In this document: positions 1-6,658 of the stretch, in pieces
Layout of the letters: the number at the start of each line of letters is the position of its first letter
Numbering within the stretch: position 1 is the first letter of the stretch
DNA from: Flavobacteriaceae bacterium
GTDB lineage: Bacteria > Bacteroidota > Bacteroidia > Flavobacteriales > Flavobacteriaceae
Direction of reading: 5' to 3'
NCBI GenBank assembly: GCA_023254815.1
Contig: JALRKI010000037.1
Coordinates: 1-10,065 of the forward strand
DNA: 10,065 nucleotides
The notes under the pieces: model-generated
Databases searched by the model: none
Told to the model about the DNA's origin: nothing
Seen by the model: only the letters and a program-made list of their open reading frames with translations
Made by a program: the position numbers and the translations under genes

Positions 1-773
1 TGCAATGCACGTAGAACTTTGGCCTGAGCAGAAAGGCTCATATCGCCAATCTCGTCAAGAAAAAGAGTACCTCCATGTGCCGCTTCGAATTTACCTGCCC
101 GATCCTTTATGGCGCTTGTAAAAGCTCCCTTAACATGACCAAACAATTCGCTCTCAATCAATTCGCTTGGAATCGCGGCACAATTGACCTCAATGATAGG
201 GCCTTGCGCTCTTTCACTTTTTTGATGAATCCAATGGGCTACGAGCTCCTTTCCAGTTCCATTAGAGCCAGTAATCAACACCCGTGCTGAAGTGGCAGCT
301 ACCTTTTCAATGATTTCCTTGATTTCTTTGATTGCTGGGCTTTGCCCGATCATTTCATATGCATTACCAATTTTTCTTTTTAATACCTTGTTTTCTTGCT
401 CAAGTGTTTTTCGATTCAAGGCATGACTGACTGTGGTCATCAGCCGATTCAAATCGGGCGGTTTTGAGATATAATCAAAAGCCCCTATGCGCATGGTTTC
501 TACTGCCGTTTCAAGATCACCATGTCCAGATATCATGATTACTGGTAGGTCTGGCTGCCGTAATTTGATATTTTGAAGCACCTCAATACCGTCCATTTTA
601 GGCATTTTGATGTCGCATAGTACTAAATCGAATTGTTGCTTCTCTATTTCATGCAAGCCGTCTATGCCATTGGCAGCCACATATACGTCGTATGCTGCGT
701 CTTGCTCTGTCAGAATTTTTTTGAGCACTCGTCTGATCACCTCCTCATCTTCAATAACTAATATTTTAGGCAT
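1..773 (-). CDS. NtrC-type sigma-54-dependent response regulator (C-terminal part beyond window)
   Basis: The 257 visible residues begin at an ATG (773-771) and run off the left edge, so the gene is partial only because of the window. Residues 1-120 are a receiver domain: acidic pocket around E8-D9, phospho-acceptor D54 (in CDIKMP), S82 and K104. A linker follows, then a sigma-54 AAA+ domain from about residue 140 with Walker A GSNGTGKE (169-176), the sigma-54 contact loop as GAFTSA (216-221; consensus GAFTGA), and Walker B around GGTLFLDEI (234-242). The rest of the AAA+ domain and any helix-turn-helix lie outside. Family knowledge: phosphorylation drives oligomerisation and ATP-dependent opening of sigma-54 promoters. 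No histidine kinase is visible. The start lies 2 bp after the stop of the upstream channel gene, so co-transcription and probably translational coupling are expected. Family call is firm; target genes are unknown. Confidence 0.95.
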   Translation of the reverse strand, partial: MPKILVIEDEEVIRRVLKKILTEQDAAYDVYVAANGIDGLHEIEKQQFDLVLCDIKMPKMDGIEVLQNIKLRQPDLPVIMISGHGDLETAVETMRIGAFDYISKPPDLNRLMTTVSHALNRKTLEQENKVLKRKIGNAYEMIGQSPAIKEIKEIIEKVAATSARVLITGSNGTGKELVAHWIHQKSERAQGPIIEVNCAAIPSELIESELFGHVKGAFTSAIKDRAGKFEAAHGGTLFLDEIGDMSLSAQAKVLRAL

Positions 774-775
774 AG

Positions 776-1609
776 TTAATTATTGTCGTTGACCATATGA
801 ACCACCCGTTGAGGAAATGGGATGACAACTTTGTTTTCTTTAAACTGTTTATTTATCTCAAAGCGAACATCACTTTTGACCACGGCTACAGAGAAGCTAT
901 CCTGAAGAAAAAAGACCAATTTGAAATTCAGTGAACTGTCGCCAAAATTGGTAAATAAAACAAAAGGTTCAGGAGTTCTCAAAACATGCTCGTGATTGCG
1001 AGCCGCTTTGATGAGCAGAGATTCAACAAGGCGGACGTCACTTCCATAATCTACACCTACCTCAACTTCAGCACGAACTACGGAATCGTTCTCTGTCCAG
1101 TTGTGAATGATTGTGGTCAAATACTTATGGTTTGGAATTATTAAAACCTTGTTCTCCATTGTAACCGCTCGAGTTGTACGAAGCTTAATTTCCGTAACTC
1201 TACAAACAAAAGAATCCACCTCCAAAATATCACCAACAGAAACGGAGCGGTCTATTAGGATAAAAATTCCAGAAATAATGTCTTGAAAAAAGGTTTGTAG
1301 CGCTAGACCTACACCCAATAGCAAGGCAGCAGATGCTGTGAAAATGGCTGTTAATTCAACACCCATATTTTGCAATCCGATGAGAAGGACAGCGAGGTAT
1401 AGAAAATATTTGAGGAAATTATACACCGAGGAGAATTTCAGTCTATCCTCTTCTCTCAATTTTCTATTGGTAAGTTTCTTAGAAATTTTGATTAATAATG
1501 AAACGGCCATCAAAAGTGCAAGAATCAACACAATGGCCTTTACAGAAATTTCTACTCCTTCTCCAACAGTTGTTTTGTAATTCCAAAAGTCACGCAAGGC
1601 ATCCAGCAT
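776..1609 (-). CDS. MscS-family small-conductance mechanosensitive ion channel
   Basis: A 277-residue inner-membrane protein, near the 286 residues of E. coli MscS. Three hydrophobic segments are seen at about 21-41, 64-80 and 88-117. The third carries the pore-lining pattern with small residues (AASAALLLGVGLALQ, 92-105) and the conserved GLALQ, followed by the amphipathic continuation QDIISGIFIL. The cytoplasmic beta and alpha/beta domains follow (GDILEV 126-131; IIPN 157-160), ending in the family-typical IPFPQ (263-267). MscS channels open when membrane tension rises and release solutes during hypo-osmotic shock. The gene starts at ATG 1609, 116 bp after dnaJ, behind a possible promoter of its own, and ends 2 bp before the sigma-54 regulator gene. 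Family assignment is secure; whether it gates only by tension cannot be told from sequence. Confidence 0.93.
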   Translation of the reverse strand: MLDALRDFWNYKTTVGEGVEISVKAIVLILALLMAVSLLIKISKKLTNRKLREEDRLKFSSVYNFLKYFLYLAVLLIGLQNMGVELTAIFTASAALLLGVGLALQTFFQDIISGIFILIDRSVSVGDILEVDSFVCRVTEIKLRTTRAVTMENKVLIIPNHKYLTTIIHNWTENDSVVRAEVEVGVDYGSDVRLVESLLIKAARNHEHVLRTPEPFVLFTNFGDSSLNFKLVFFLQDSFSVAVVKSDVRFEINKQFKENKVVIPFPQRVVHMVNDNN

Positions 1610-1653
1610 ATTTGAGTCAATGGGGAATTAATATTTTAGCTCAATAATTCTTT

Positions 1654-1661
1654 CAAATATA
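1654..1661 (-). promoter_or_regulatory. Possible -7 promoter element upstream of the mscS-like gene
   Basis: Read on the minus strand this is TATATTTG, an exact match to the Bacteroidota -7 consensus TAnnTTTG, about 45 bp before the channel start codon. No exact TTG -33 element lies 17-23 bp upstream (only a TTA/TTTTT stretch), so the promoter is plausible but incomplete. If real, it would let the channel and the response regulator be transcribed apart from dnaJ. Confidence 0.4.
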
Positions 1662-1672
1662 CCGATTTCGGT
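1661..1672. repeat. 12-bp inverted repeat abutting the mscS promoter element
   Basis: ACCGA-TT-TCGGT is a perfect 5-bp inverted repeat with a 2-bp centre, relatively GC-rich inside an AT-rich spacer. It touches the upstream edge of the TATATTTG element, in the promoter spacer, where a repressor would block RNA polymerase. No regulator is assigned. Confidence 0.4.
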
Positions 1673-1725
1673 TGAGAGAAAAATAACTATTTGCTATTCT
1701 TAATCAGAAGAATTTTTCAACATTG

Positions 1726-2844
1726 CTATGAAAACATATCTTTTACTCGTTCGAAAAAGGATTTGTCAGAACTGTCAGGCTTTGGGACAAAATGTTCGTC
1801 ATCTTTCATTTTGTCAAAAAATGCTTTCTGGTCCTTGGTCAATTCTTGAGGGGTCCAAACGTTGACATGCACTAACAAATCACCGCTGCCATATCCATTC
1901 AAACTCGGAATTCCTTTATTTCTCAATCTTAAAATTTTGCCCGACTGAAGTCCGGGCTCAATTTTGATTCTCACCTTGCCTGTTACGGTATCTATGTCTT
2001 TTGACGCTCCTAGAATGGCTTCAGGAATACTGACATACAAATCGTAATGCAAATTATCTCCTTCGCGCTGCAAAAATGGATGAGCCTCGACCTGAACTGC
2101 CACAATCAAGTCTCCTGACACACCGTTTTTCCCAGGTGCTTCATTGCCTTTGCCAGACACCTTGAGCTGCATCCCATCTTCAACCCCTGCTGGAATTTTG
2201 ACTGACACCATTTCTTCACTCACTTTTAGTCCCTGAGCATCTGCCTCTGACGATCGTTTGTCTATCATTTCGCCAGTTCCGCCGCAGGAGTTGCAAGGTG
2301 ATGCAGTTTGCATTCGCCCTAAAATGGTGTTTGTAATTCTGGTAACTTGTCCACTGCCTTTACAAACAGAACATGTTTTGAATGTAGTTCCTGGCGCTTG
2401 AATTTTTCTTTTGACTTTAATTTTCTTCTCAACGCCGGTCGCAACATCGGCTAGGGTCAAATTAACCCTGATTCTCAGATTACTTCCTTTGAAAACTCGA
2501 CGTTGCGTACCACCGCCAAAACCGCCAAAACCTCCACCACCAAAAGCAGAGCCGAAAATATCACCGAATTGACTGAAAATGTCGTCCATGTTCATGCCGC
2601 CACCTCCAAAACCGCCAGCACCTTCAAAAGCGGCGTGTCCATATTGATCATATCGCGCCTTTTTGTCCGGATCACTTAACACTTCATAGGCCTCGGCCGC
2701 CTTTTTAAACATCTTTTCGGCCTCCTTATCATCAGGGTTTTTATCTGGATGATACTGTATGGCCATCTTCCGATAGGCTTTTTTAATTTCTTGAGCAGAA
2801 GCAGATTTTGTTATCCCTAATATCTCGTAATAATCTTGTTTCAA
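1726..2844 (-). CDS. dnaJ: DnaJ (Hsp40) co-chaperone with a reduced zinc domain
   Basis: Stimulates DnaK ATPase activity and delivers unfolded clients in the cytoplasm. The 372-residue protein has a J-domain at 1-70 with HPD at 32-34, a Gly/Phe-rich region (about 73-112), a zinc-finger region (about 144-212) and the C-terminal client-binding and dimerisation domains. Canonical DnaJ has four CxxCxGxG motifs; here only two are present (158-165 and 184-191). The positions of motifs 1 and 4 hold cysteine-free sequence (KRKIQAPG and RSSEADAQG), and the whole protein has just four cysteines. The start is TTG at 2844-2842: no in-frame ATG exists between the grpE stop and Met27, and TTG puts the conserved KQDYYEILG at the N-terminus. 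It lies 30 bp after grpE, in the same frame, so the two form one operon. It is type I by layout despite the missing zinc centre. Confidence 0.97.
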   Translation of the reverse strand: MKQDYYEILGITKSASAQEIKKAYRKMAIQYHPDKNPDDKEAEKMFKKAAEAYEVLSDPDKKARYDQYGHAAFEGAGGFGGGGMNMDDIFSQFGDIFGSAFGGGGFGGFGGGTQRRVFKGSNLRIRVNLTLADVATGVEKKIKVKRKIQAPGTTFKTCSVCKGSGQVTRITNTILGRMQTASPCNSCGGTGEMIDKRSSEADAQGLKVSEEMVSVKIPAGVEDGMQLKVSGKGNEAPGKNGVSGDLIVAVQVEAHPFLQREGDNLHYDLYVSIPEAILGASKDIDTVTGKVRIKIEPGLQSGKILRLRNKGIPSLNGYGSGDLLVHVNVWTPQELTKDQKAFFDKMKDDEHFVPKPDSSDKSFFERVKDMFS

Positions 2845-2874
2845 TGTCAGTAGTGTTTGATTTGTTAAGGTCTG

Positions 2875-3387
2875 TTATTCTCCAATGACAACTTTTGGAA
2901 ATCTTATGACTCTATCTCCAAGCGAGTAGCCCTTTTCAAGAACATCGATAATCTTGCCTTTGAGGTCTTCGTTCGGTGCTGGTATTTGAGTCACTGCTTC
3001 GTGGTGATCAGCATCGAAAATATCGCCCACTGAAACCTCTAGTTCGACCAATCCCTTTGATTTGAGAGTATCGTTCAATTTGTTTCGTATTAAATTCACA
3101 CCTTCCAACAAGGCTTTTTCCTCGGTTTTGGCTATTTCTGACTGCGCGCGATCGAAATCATCCAATACAGGCAATAAAGAAACCATGACCTCTTGGTTGG
3201 CGGTTTTATACAACTCTAGTCGCTCTTTGACGATTCGTTTCTTGTAGTTTTCAAACTCTGCAAAAAGCCTTAAAAATTTATCTTTTTCTGAGGCTAAAAG
3301 CTCCTCAGCGCTTGGTGAAGATTCTTCGACAGTTTGTTCAGTCTGATCTAAAACTTCTTCCACATCTCTTTGCTGTTCCTCTTCCAT
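2875..3387 (-). CDS. grpE: GrpE nucleotide-exchange factor of DnaK
   Basis: Promotes ADP release from DnaK and so resets the DnaK-DnaJ cycle. The 170-residue protein is of normal length. Residues 1-35 are very acidic and probably disordered. About 36-110 form the long coiled-coil dimerisation helix (FAEFENYKKRIVKE; LLPVLDDFDRA at 71-81). The C-terminal beta domain contains FDADHHEAV (124-132), matching the family's FdPxxHEAV, and ends in GYSLGDRVIRFPKVVIGE. It starts with ATG at 3387, after a promoter-like block, and is followed 30 bp later by dnaJ. dnaK is absent here; a separate grpE-dnaJ pair is, as I recall, common in Bacteroidota. Confidence 0.96.
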   Translation of the reverse strand: MEEEQQRDVEEVLDQTEQTVEESSPSAEELLASEKDKFLRLFAEFENYKKRIVKERLELYKTANQEVMVSLLPVLDDFDRAQSEIAKTEEKALLEGVNLIRNKLNDTLKSKGLVELEVSVGDIFDADHHEAVTQIPAPNEDLKGKIIDVLEKGYSLGDRVIRFPKVVIGE

Positions 3388-3410
3388 GAATTTCTTTTTT
3401 ATTTCTCTAA

Positions 3411-3426
3411 CACAAATTTACTGCCA
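3411..3426 (-). promoter_or_regulatory. Promoter-like block before grpE (sigma-54-like, overlapping a TAnnTTTG element)
   Basis: On the minus strand the block reads TGGCAG-TAAAT-TTGT. This resembles the sigma-54 -24/-12 consensus TGGCAC-N5-TTGC, with GG and the following G correctly spaced and two mismatches. The same bases contain TAAATTTG (3420-3413), an exact TAnnTTTG element, with a TTG 21 bp upstream (3444-3442). The sequence alone cannot say which sigma factor is used, or whether both are. It lies 24-39 bp before the grpE ATG, so either reading gives a short leader. Confidence 0.5.
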
Positions 3427-3438
3427 TATACGCCAGAA

Positions 3439-3451
3439 TGTCAAAATGTCA
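3439..3451 (-). promoter_or_regulatory. TGACA repeat / near-palindrome upstream of grpE
   Basis: The minus strand reads TGACATTTTGACA: two TGACA units 8 bp apart, and one base away from the perfect palindrome TGACATTTTGTCA. It is centred about 20 bp upstream of the -24-like GG. Placement suits an activator or repressor site controlling grpE-dnaJ. It also supplies the TTG used in the alternative -33 reading. No CIRCE (HrcA) operator is seen. Confidence 0.4.
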
Positions 3452-3454
3452 CTA

Positions 3455-4384
3455 TTAAATTTTGGCCAAATCATCTAGGGCTTCATCGATTGTTGGATAC
3501 TTAAATTCAAATCCTCTGTTGAGTAAAAGCTTGGGTTCGACTTTTTGCCCATTTAATATTATTTCACTCATGTCGCCAAGCACAGTCTTTAAAATAAAGC
3601 CTGGCACAGCTGGCAATAGGACTTTCCGACCCATTGATCGGGCAATGGCATGGATCATGTATTGGTTAGTGACAGGTTCTGGAGCAACGGCATTAACACC
3701 TCCAGAAATTTGCTTATCGAGGACAAAGTCAAAAAGTCTGACCAAATCATTGATGTGAATCCAAGACTGCCATTGATTGCCCGAACCCATTGAAGAAAGT
3801 ATCCCCCATCGTGCCAATGGCTTCAATTTTTTTAAAACCCCTCCATCATTAGACAGCACAAGTCCAATTCTAACTCTTGACGTTGGAATGTCCATCGATG
3901 CAAATATTCGAGTTGAAGCCTCCCACTCAGCCACCACAGATTGTAAAAACCCGCTAGGCTCTTCAGTTTCAAAAGACTCGTCAAAACTCACGTCATTATC
4001 AGTGGGGTATATTCCAATAGCACTAGCGCATATCAAATGCTTCACCTGATTCGGAACTTCACTCAAGCACTCAAAGAGAGTTTCGTTTGAAGAAATTCTG
4101 CTGTTATAAATGTTTTGTTTAGCCTTGTCTGTCCATCTCTGATTAATTGGACTTCCAGCCAAATTGATGATAGCATCTACTTCATCTAAGGCCAACCTGT
4201 CTATTTTGCCCTCCATGGGATTCCAGTAGAAGCCTTGTATTTCAGGACTAGAGATAATTTTGCTTGTGGAAGTGGTGAGAAAGTTAATTTTAAACCCTCG
4301 TTTTATAAAATTCTTTAAGAGTGCATGGCCAATCAGTCCTGTCGCACCAGCGATCAAAATTTTAAATTGTTTGCTTTGTTCCAC
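3455..4384 (-). CDS. TIGR01777-family NAD(P)-binding epimerase-like protein (atypical SDR)
   Basis: The 309-residue protein has a Rossmann domain with the dinucleotide-binding motif GATGLIG (13-19), LAGSPI (75-80), the family segment CASAIGIYP (119-127), SWIHINDLVRLF (207-218), NAVAPEPVTN (231-240), and the C-terminal DUF1731-type tail (about 258-309, with the family-typical NRGFEFKYPTIDEAL). This is the group of E. coli YfcH and human SDR39U1, whose substrate is not established. The classical YxxxK pair is not apparent, so catalysis may be altered. The start is GTG (4384-4382): the mnmD stop is in frame only four codons upstream, and the first internal Met is residue 56, well after the nucleotide-binding motif. 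The gene follows mnmD by 9 bp, probably in one transcript. Confidence 0.9.
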   Translation of the reverse strand: MEQSKQFKILIAGATGLIGHALLKNFIKRGFKINFLTTSTSKIISSPEIQGFYWNPMEGKIDRLALDEVDAIINLAGSPINQRWTDKAKQNIYNSRISSNETLFECLSEVPNQVKHLICASAIGIYPTDNDVSFDESFETEEPSGFLQSVVAEWEASTRIFASMDIPTSRVRIGLVLSNDGGVLKKLKPLARWGILSSMGSGNQWQSWIHINDLVRLFDFVLDKQISGGVNAVAPEPVTNQYMIHAIARSMGRKVLLPAVPGFILKTVLGDMSEIILNGQKVEPKLLLNRGFEFKYPTIDEALDDLAKI

Positions 4385-4393
4385 GGTCCAAAA

Positions 4394-5083
4394 TTAGCAT
4401 TTCTTTTTAGAGGCGCGCAACATTTCTCTCTTACCTGGCGGACCATTCAACCGCTCCACCTGTAAGCCTACCTCCAACATTGCTCTCCGAACACTTCCTT
4501 TGGCACAATAGGTCACAAGAATTCCTCCAGGCTTGAGGGAGTTATGCATTTTTTGAAACATTTCAACGGTCCAAAGTTCTGGCTGTACTCTAGGCCCAAA
4601 AGCGTCAAAGTAAATCAAATCATATGTCCCTCTTGCATTTATCGATTCAAAAGTGCTTTGAATTTTAGTTAAAAAAAAATTCTGCGTTAAACCTAGGTGT
4701 TCATCCCATTTTTGATTGTGCATGGTATAAAAAATATCAGCTTTTGAGGGCTCTGTAAGTTGGGTGAAATTTAAGGCTTCAATAAACTCAAGTTGAACAG
4801 GAAATGCATCTATTCCATCATAAAAAATGCTAAGGTTTGAATTGCCATTGTTTAAAAACGTAAGCCAAGCGTTCAGGCCAGTTCCAAAACCAATTTCAAG
4901 TATATTGCAGCAGGCAAGGTCAGGATTTTGAGATTGCCAATATCTTAGACCATGTTGAATGAAAACATGCAAGGCTTCATTTACAGCTCCATGGGTAGAG
5001 TGATAATGTTCATTCCACGACGGGATACCAATAGTTGTAGACCCATCTGATGTAACAACAATACTTCGACCTAAATTCTTCAT
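4394..5083 (-). CDS. mnmD: tRNA (mnm5s2U34) methyltransferase MnmD (stand-alone DUF752/MnmC2 type)
   Basis: Methylates the aminomethyl group on wobble uridine 34 of tRNAs for Lys, Glu, Gln and others, using S-adenosylmethionine. The 229 residues correspond to the N-terminal methyltransferase half of the E. coli fusion MnmC; no FAD oxidase half is attached, as in other stand-alone MnmD proteins. Visible landmarks: HYHSTHGAVNEALHVFI (26-42), the SAM-binding motif EIGFGTGLN (63-71), YFDAFGP with D160 (158-164) where the family has the DxF/DAFxP active-site loop, and the C-terminal SVRRAML plus GPPGKREMLRA (214-224). It starts with ATG 5083, diverges from ilvE across 110 bp, and runs into the epimerase gene after 9 bp. 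No clean promoter of its own could be found. Confidence 0.92.
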   Translation of the reverse strand: MKNLGRSIVVTSDGSTTIGIPSWNEHYHSTHGAVNEALHVFIQHGLRYWQSQNPDLACCNILEIGFGTGLNAWLTFLNNGNSNLSIFYDGIDAFPVQLEFIEALNFTQLTEPSKADIFYTMHNQKWDEHLGLTQNFFLTKIQSTFESINARGTYDLIYFDAFGPRVQPELWTVEMFQKMHNSLKPGGILVTYCAKGSVRRAMLEVGLQVERLNGPPGKREMLRASKKKC

Positions 5084-5139
5084 TATTAATCATTTCAAAT
5101 ACAACTAGCTTACTAATTTATAAGCATGTTGTAAAGCAA

Positions 5140-5170
5140 TTGGTTTGAAGTATAAAATAACTTAACTTTG
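5140..5170 (+). promoter_or_regulatory. Bacteroidota-type promoter of ilvE
   Basis: TTG at 5140-5142 and TAACTTTG at 5163-5170 (exact TAnnTTTG) are separated by 20 bp, matching the -33/-7 arrangement of the Bacteroidota primary sigma factor. Transcription would begin about 5175-5178, leaving a leader under 20 nt. The bases before the ATG are A-rich (CAAAATTA) with no Shine-Dalgarno sequence, which is usual for this phylum. Confidence 0.65.
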
Positions 5171-5193
5171 CACTCAATACCCACGCAAAATTA

Positions 5194-6258
5194 ATGCTAA
5201 AAAATTTAGTGATCTCGGTAAATAAAAGCCCTATTTCAAAGATTGATTCCGTAAACTTTGATGGGTTAAGTTTTGGCTCAGTGTTTACCGATCACATGTT
5301 TGTTTGCGACTTTTCAGGCGGTAGTTGGACAGATCCAAAAATAATTCCATACCAGCCCATAACCCTGGAGCCTTCGGCCAGAGTATTTCACTATGGTCAA
5401 GCCATTTTTGAGGGGATGAAGGCCTTTAAAGACGATCAGAATCAGCTTTTCTTATTCAGACCAAAAGATAATTTTAAGCGTTTCAACATTTCAGCAAAAC
5501 GCCTGGCCATGCCTGAAGTTCCTGAAGATATTTTTATGAAAGGATTAAATCGATTGGTCAGGTTGGAAGAAAACTGGGTGAAATGCGGTGTTGGACGTTC
5601 ACTCTATCTAAGGCCTTTCATGATTGCTACTGATGCTGCCATTTCCGCAGCACCGTCAAAGAATTACAAATTCATGATTATTGCTTCTCCGGCTGGAGTT
5701 TACTATTCAGGAGAAGTGAGGGTACTCATTGCAGAGAATTACAGCCGTGCTGCTGATGGTGGGATTGGATTTACCAAAGCCGCTGGTAACTATGCAGCAC
5801 AATTTTATCCTACCTCATTAGCGCAACAAAAAAACTATCAACAAGTGATTTGGACAGACTCCAATTCACATGAATTTGTTGAGGAAGCGGGTACAATGAA
5901 TGTCTTTTTTAGAATTGGAGACACTTTATTGACCGCTCCGACCAGCGATCATATTCTAGATGGAATCACACGCAAAAGTGTATTAAAGCTGGCTGAAGAC
6001 TTGGGAATCCCGACAGAAGTTCGTCGTATTTCAGTTGCAGAAATCAAAAATGCCGCTAGAAATGGGGAGCTGAAAGAAATTTTCGGAACTGGCACCGCTG
6101 CGGTAATTAATCCAATTTGCGGGTTTGAACATGCTCAAGAAGTTTTTGAGCTAAAAATGTTCAACAATTCCTATGCGTCGATTCTGAAAGATAGGTTGAC
6201 AGCCATTCAGCACAATCGCGCTGACGATCCCTATCAATGGAGACACATGGTGCCTTAG
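5194..6258 (+). CDS. ilvE: Branched-chain amino acid aminotransferase (fold type IV, PLP)
   Basis: Transfers amino groups between glutamate and the 2-keto acids of valine, leucine and isoleucine. The 354-residue length matches the longer, mitochondrial BCAT-like branch. Landmarks: DHMFVCDF (33-40), HYGQAIFEGMKAF (66-78), LYLRPFMIAT (137-146), catalytic PLP lysine K195 in FTKAAGNYAAQ, EEAGTMNVFF (230-239), DGITRKSV (256-263) and GTGTAAVI (298-305), the last two in the phosphate and substrate loops. The ATG at 5194 lies about 23 bp after a good promoter. The gene stands alone on its strand. Its last 4 bp overlap the end of the convergent MazG-like gene. Direction (synthesis or breakdown) cannot be read from the sequence. 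Confidence 0.96.
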   Translation: MLKNLVISVNKSPISKIDSVNFDGLSFGSVFTDHMFVCDFSGGSWTDPKIIPYQPITLEPSARVFHYGQAIFEGMKAFKDDQNQLFLFRPKDNFKRFNISAKRLAMPEVPEDIFMKGLNRLVRLEENWVKCGVGRSLYLRPFMIATDAAISAAPSKNYKFMIIASPAGVYYSGEVRVLIAENYSRAADGGIGFTKAAGNYAAQFYPTSLAQQKNYQQVIWTDSNSHEFVEEAGTMNVFFRIGDTLLTAPTSDHILDGITRKSVLKLAEDLGIPTEVRRISVAEIKNAARNGELKEIFGTGTAAVINPICGFEHAQEVFELKMFNNSYASILKDRLTAIQHNRADDPYQWRHMVP

Positions 6259-6647
6259 CCTTTTTGGCAAAACAATGAGGCAATATCGGGTTTAAAGTAG
6301 TTAGGCCCTTTAAGTACCTTACCATCTTCGCGATAAATAGGCAGTCCGTCTCCACCTAATTTACTCATATTACTTGCTTGAATAGCGTCGAAGACTTCCT
6401 CGATTTTGTCCTGAAGTCCATGCTCAATGATTGTTCCGCACAAAATATAGAGCATATCACCTAATGCATCGGCCACCTCAACCAAGTTGCCTTCATTAGC
6501 GGCTTGGAGGTATTCTTCATTTTCTTCTTGCATGAGGTCGAATCGCAGCTGATGCTTTCTTGCGCCAATATTGGCGCGCGGCTCGTTGAGATAATCTAGA
6601 TTGAAAGCCTTATGAAAAGTTTTTACTGCTTCTATTTTGTGTATCAT
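6255..6647 (-). CDS. MazG-like nucleoside triphosphate pyrophosphohydrolase
   Basis: The 130-residue all-alpha protein resembles the MazG / phosphoribosyl-ATP pyrophosphohydrolase-like superfamily. The metal-binding pattern is present: E41, E42 and E45 (EExxE within EENEEY) and D60 and D64 (ADALGDMLY). The C-terminal part (SNMSKL 92-97, IYREDGKVLKGPNY 104-117) matches the single-domain family that binds nucleotide phosphates through late Lys/Asn residues. Members hydrolyse NTPs or dNTPs to the monophosphate plus pyrophosphate, often as house-cleaning of damaged nucleotides; the substrate here is unknown. It starts 11 bp after the SDR gene, so the two probably share a transcript, and converges with ilvE with a 4-bp overlap. 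Confidence 0.85.
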   Translation of the reverse strand: MIHKIEAVKTFHKAFNLDYLNEPRANIGARKHQLRFDLMQEENEEYLQAANEGNLVEVADALGDMLYILCGTIIEHGLQDKIEEVFDAIQASNMSKLGGDGLPIYREDGKVLKGPNYFKPDIASLFCQKG

Positions 6648-6658
6648 CTTGTAAGGTA

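Noticed and set aside
75..290. Antisense ORFs over the response regulator and other genes (also 607-792, 1338-1580, 3062-3247, 3462-3758, 3777-4049, 6161-6355, 8740-9147, 9066-9275, 9241-9462)
   Set aside because: Each lies within a well-supported gene in another frame and shows no recognisable protein features or start context.
1696..1713. Hairpin ATTCTT-N6-AAGAAT after dnaJ as a terminator
   Set aside because: The T-run follows the hairpin on the plus strand, where no gene ends; on the minus strand the hairpin is followed by AGCAAATAG. The stem is also only 6 bp and AT-rich.
5084..5193. Promoter for mnmD on the minus strand, and a GCTTA-N8-TAAGC hairpin in the same spacer
   Set aside because: The best -7 candidate (TGTATTTG) has a mismatch at a key base and no TTG at the right distance; the hairpin has five pairs only.
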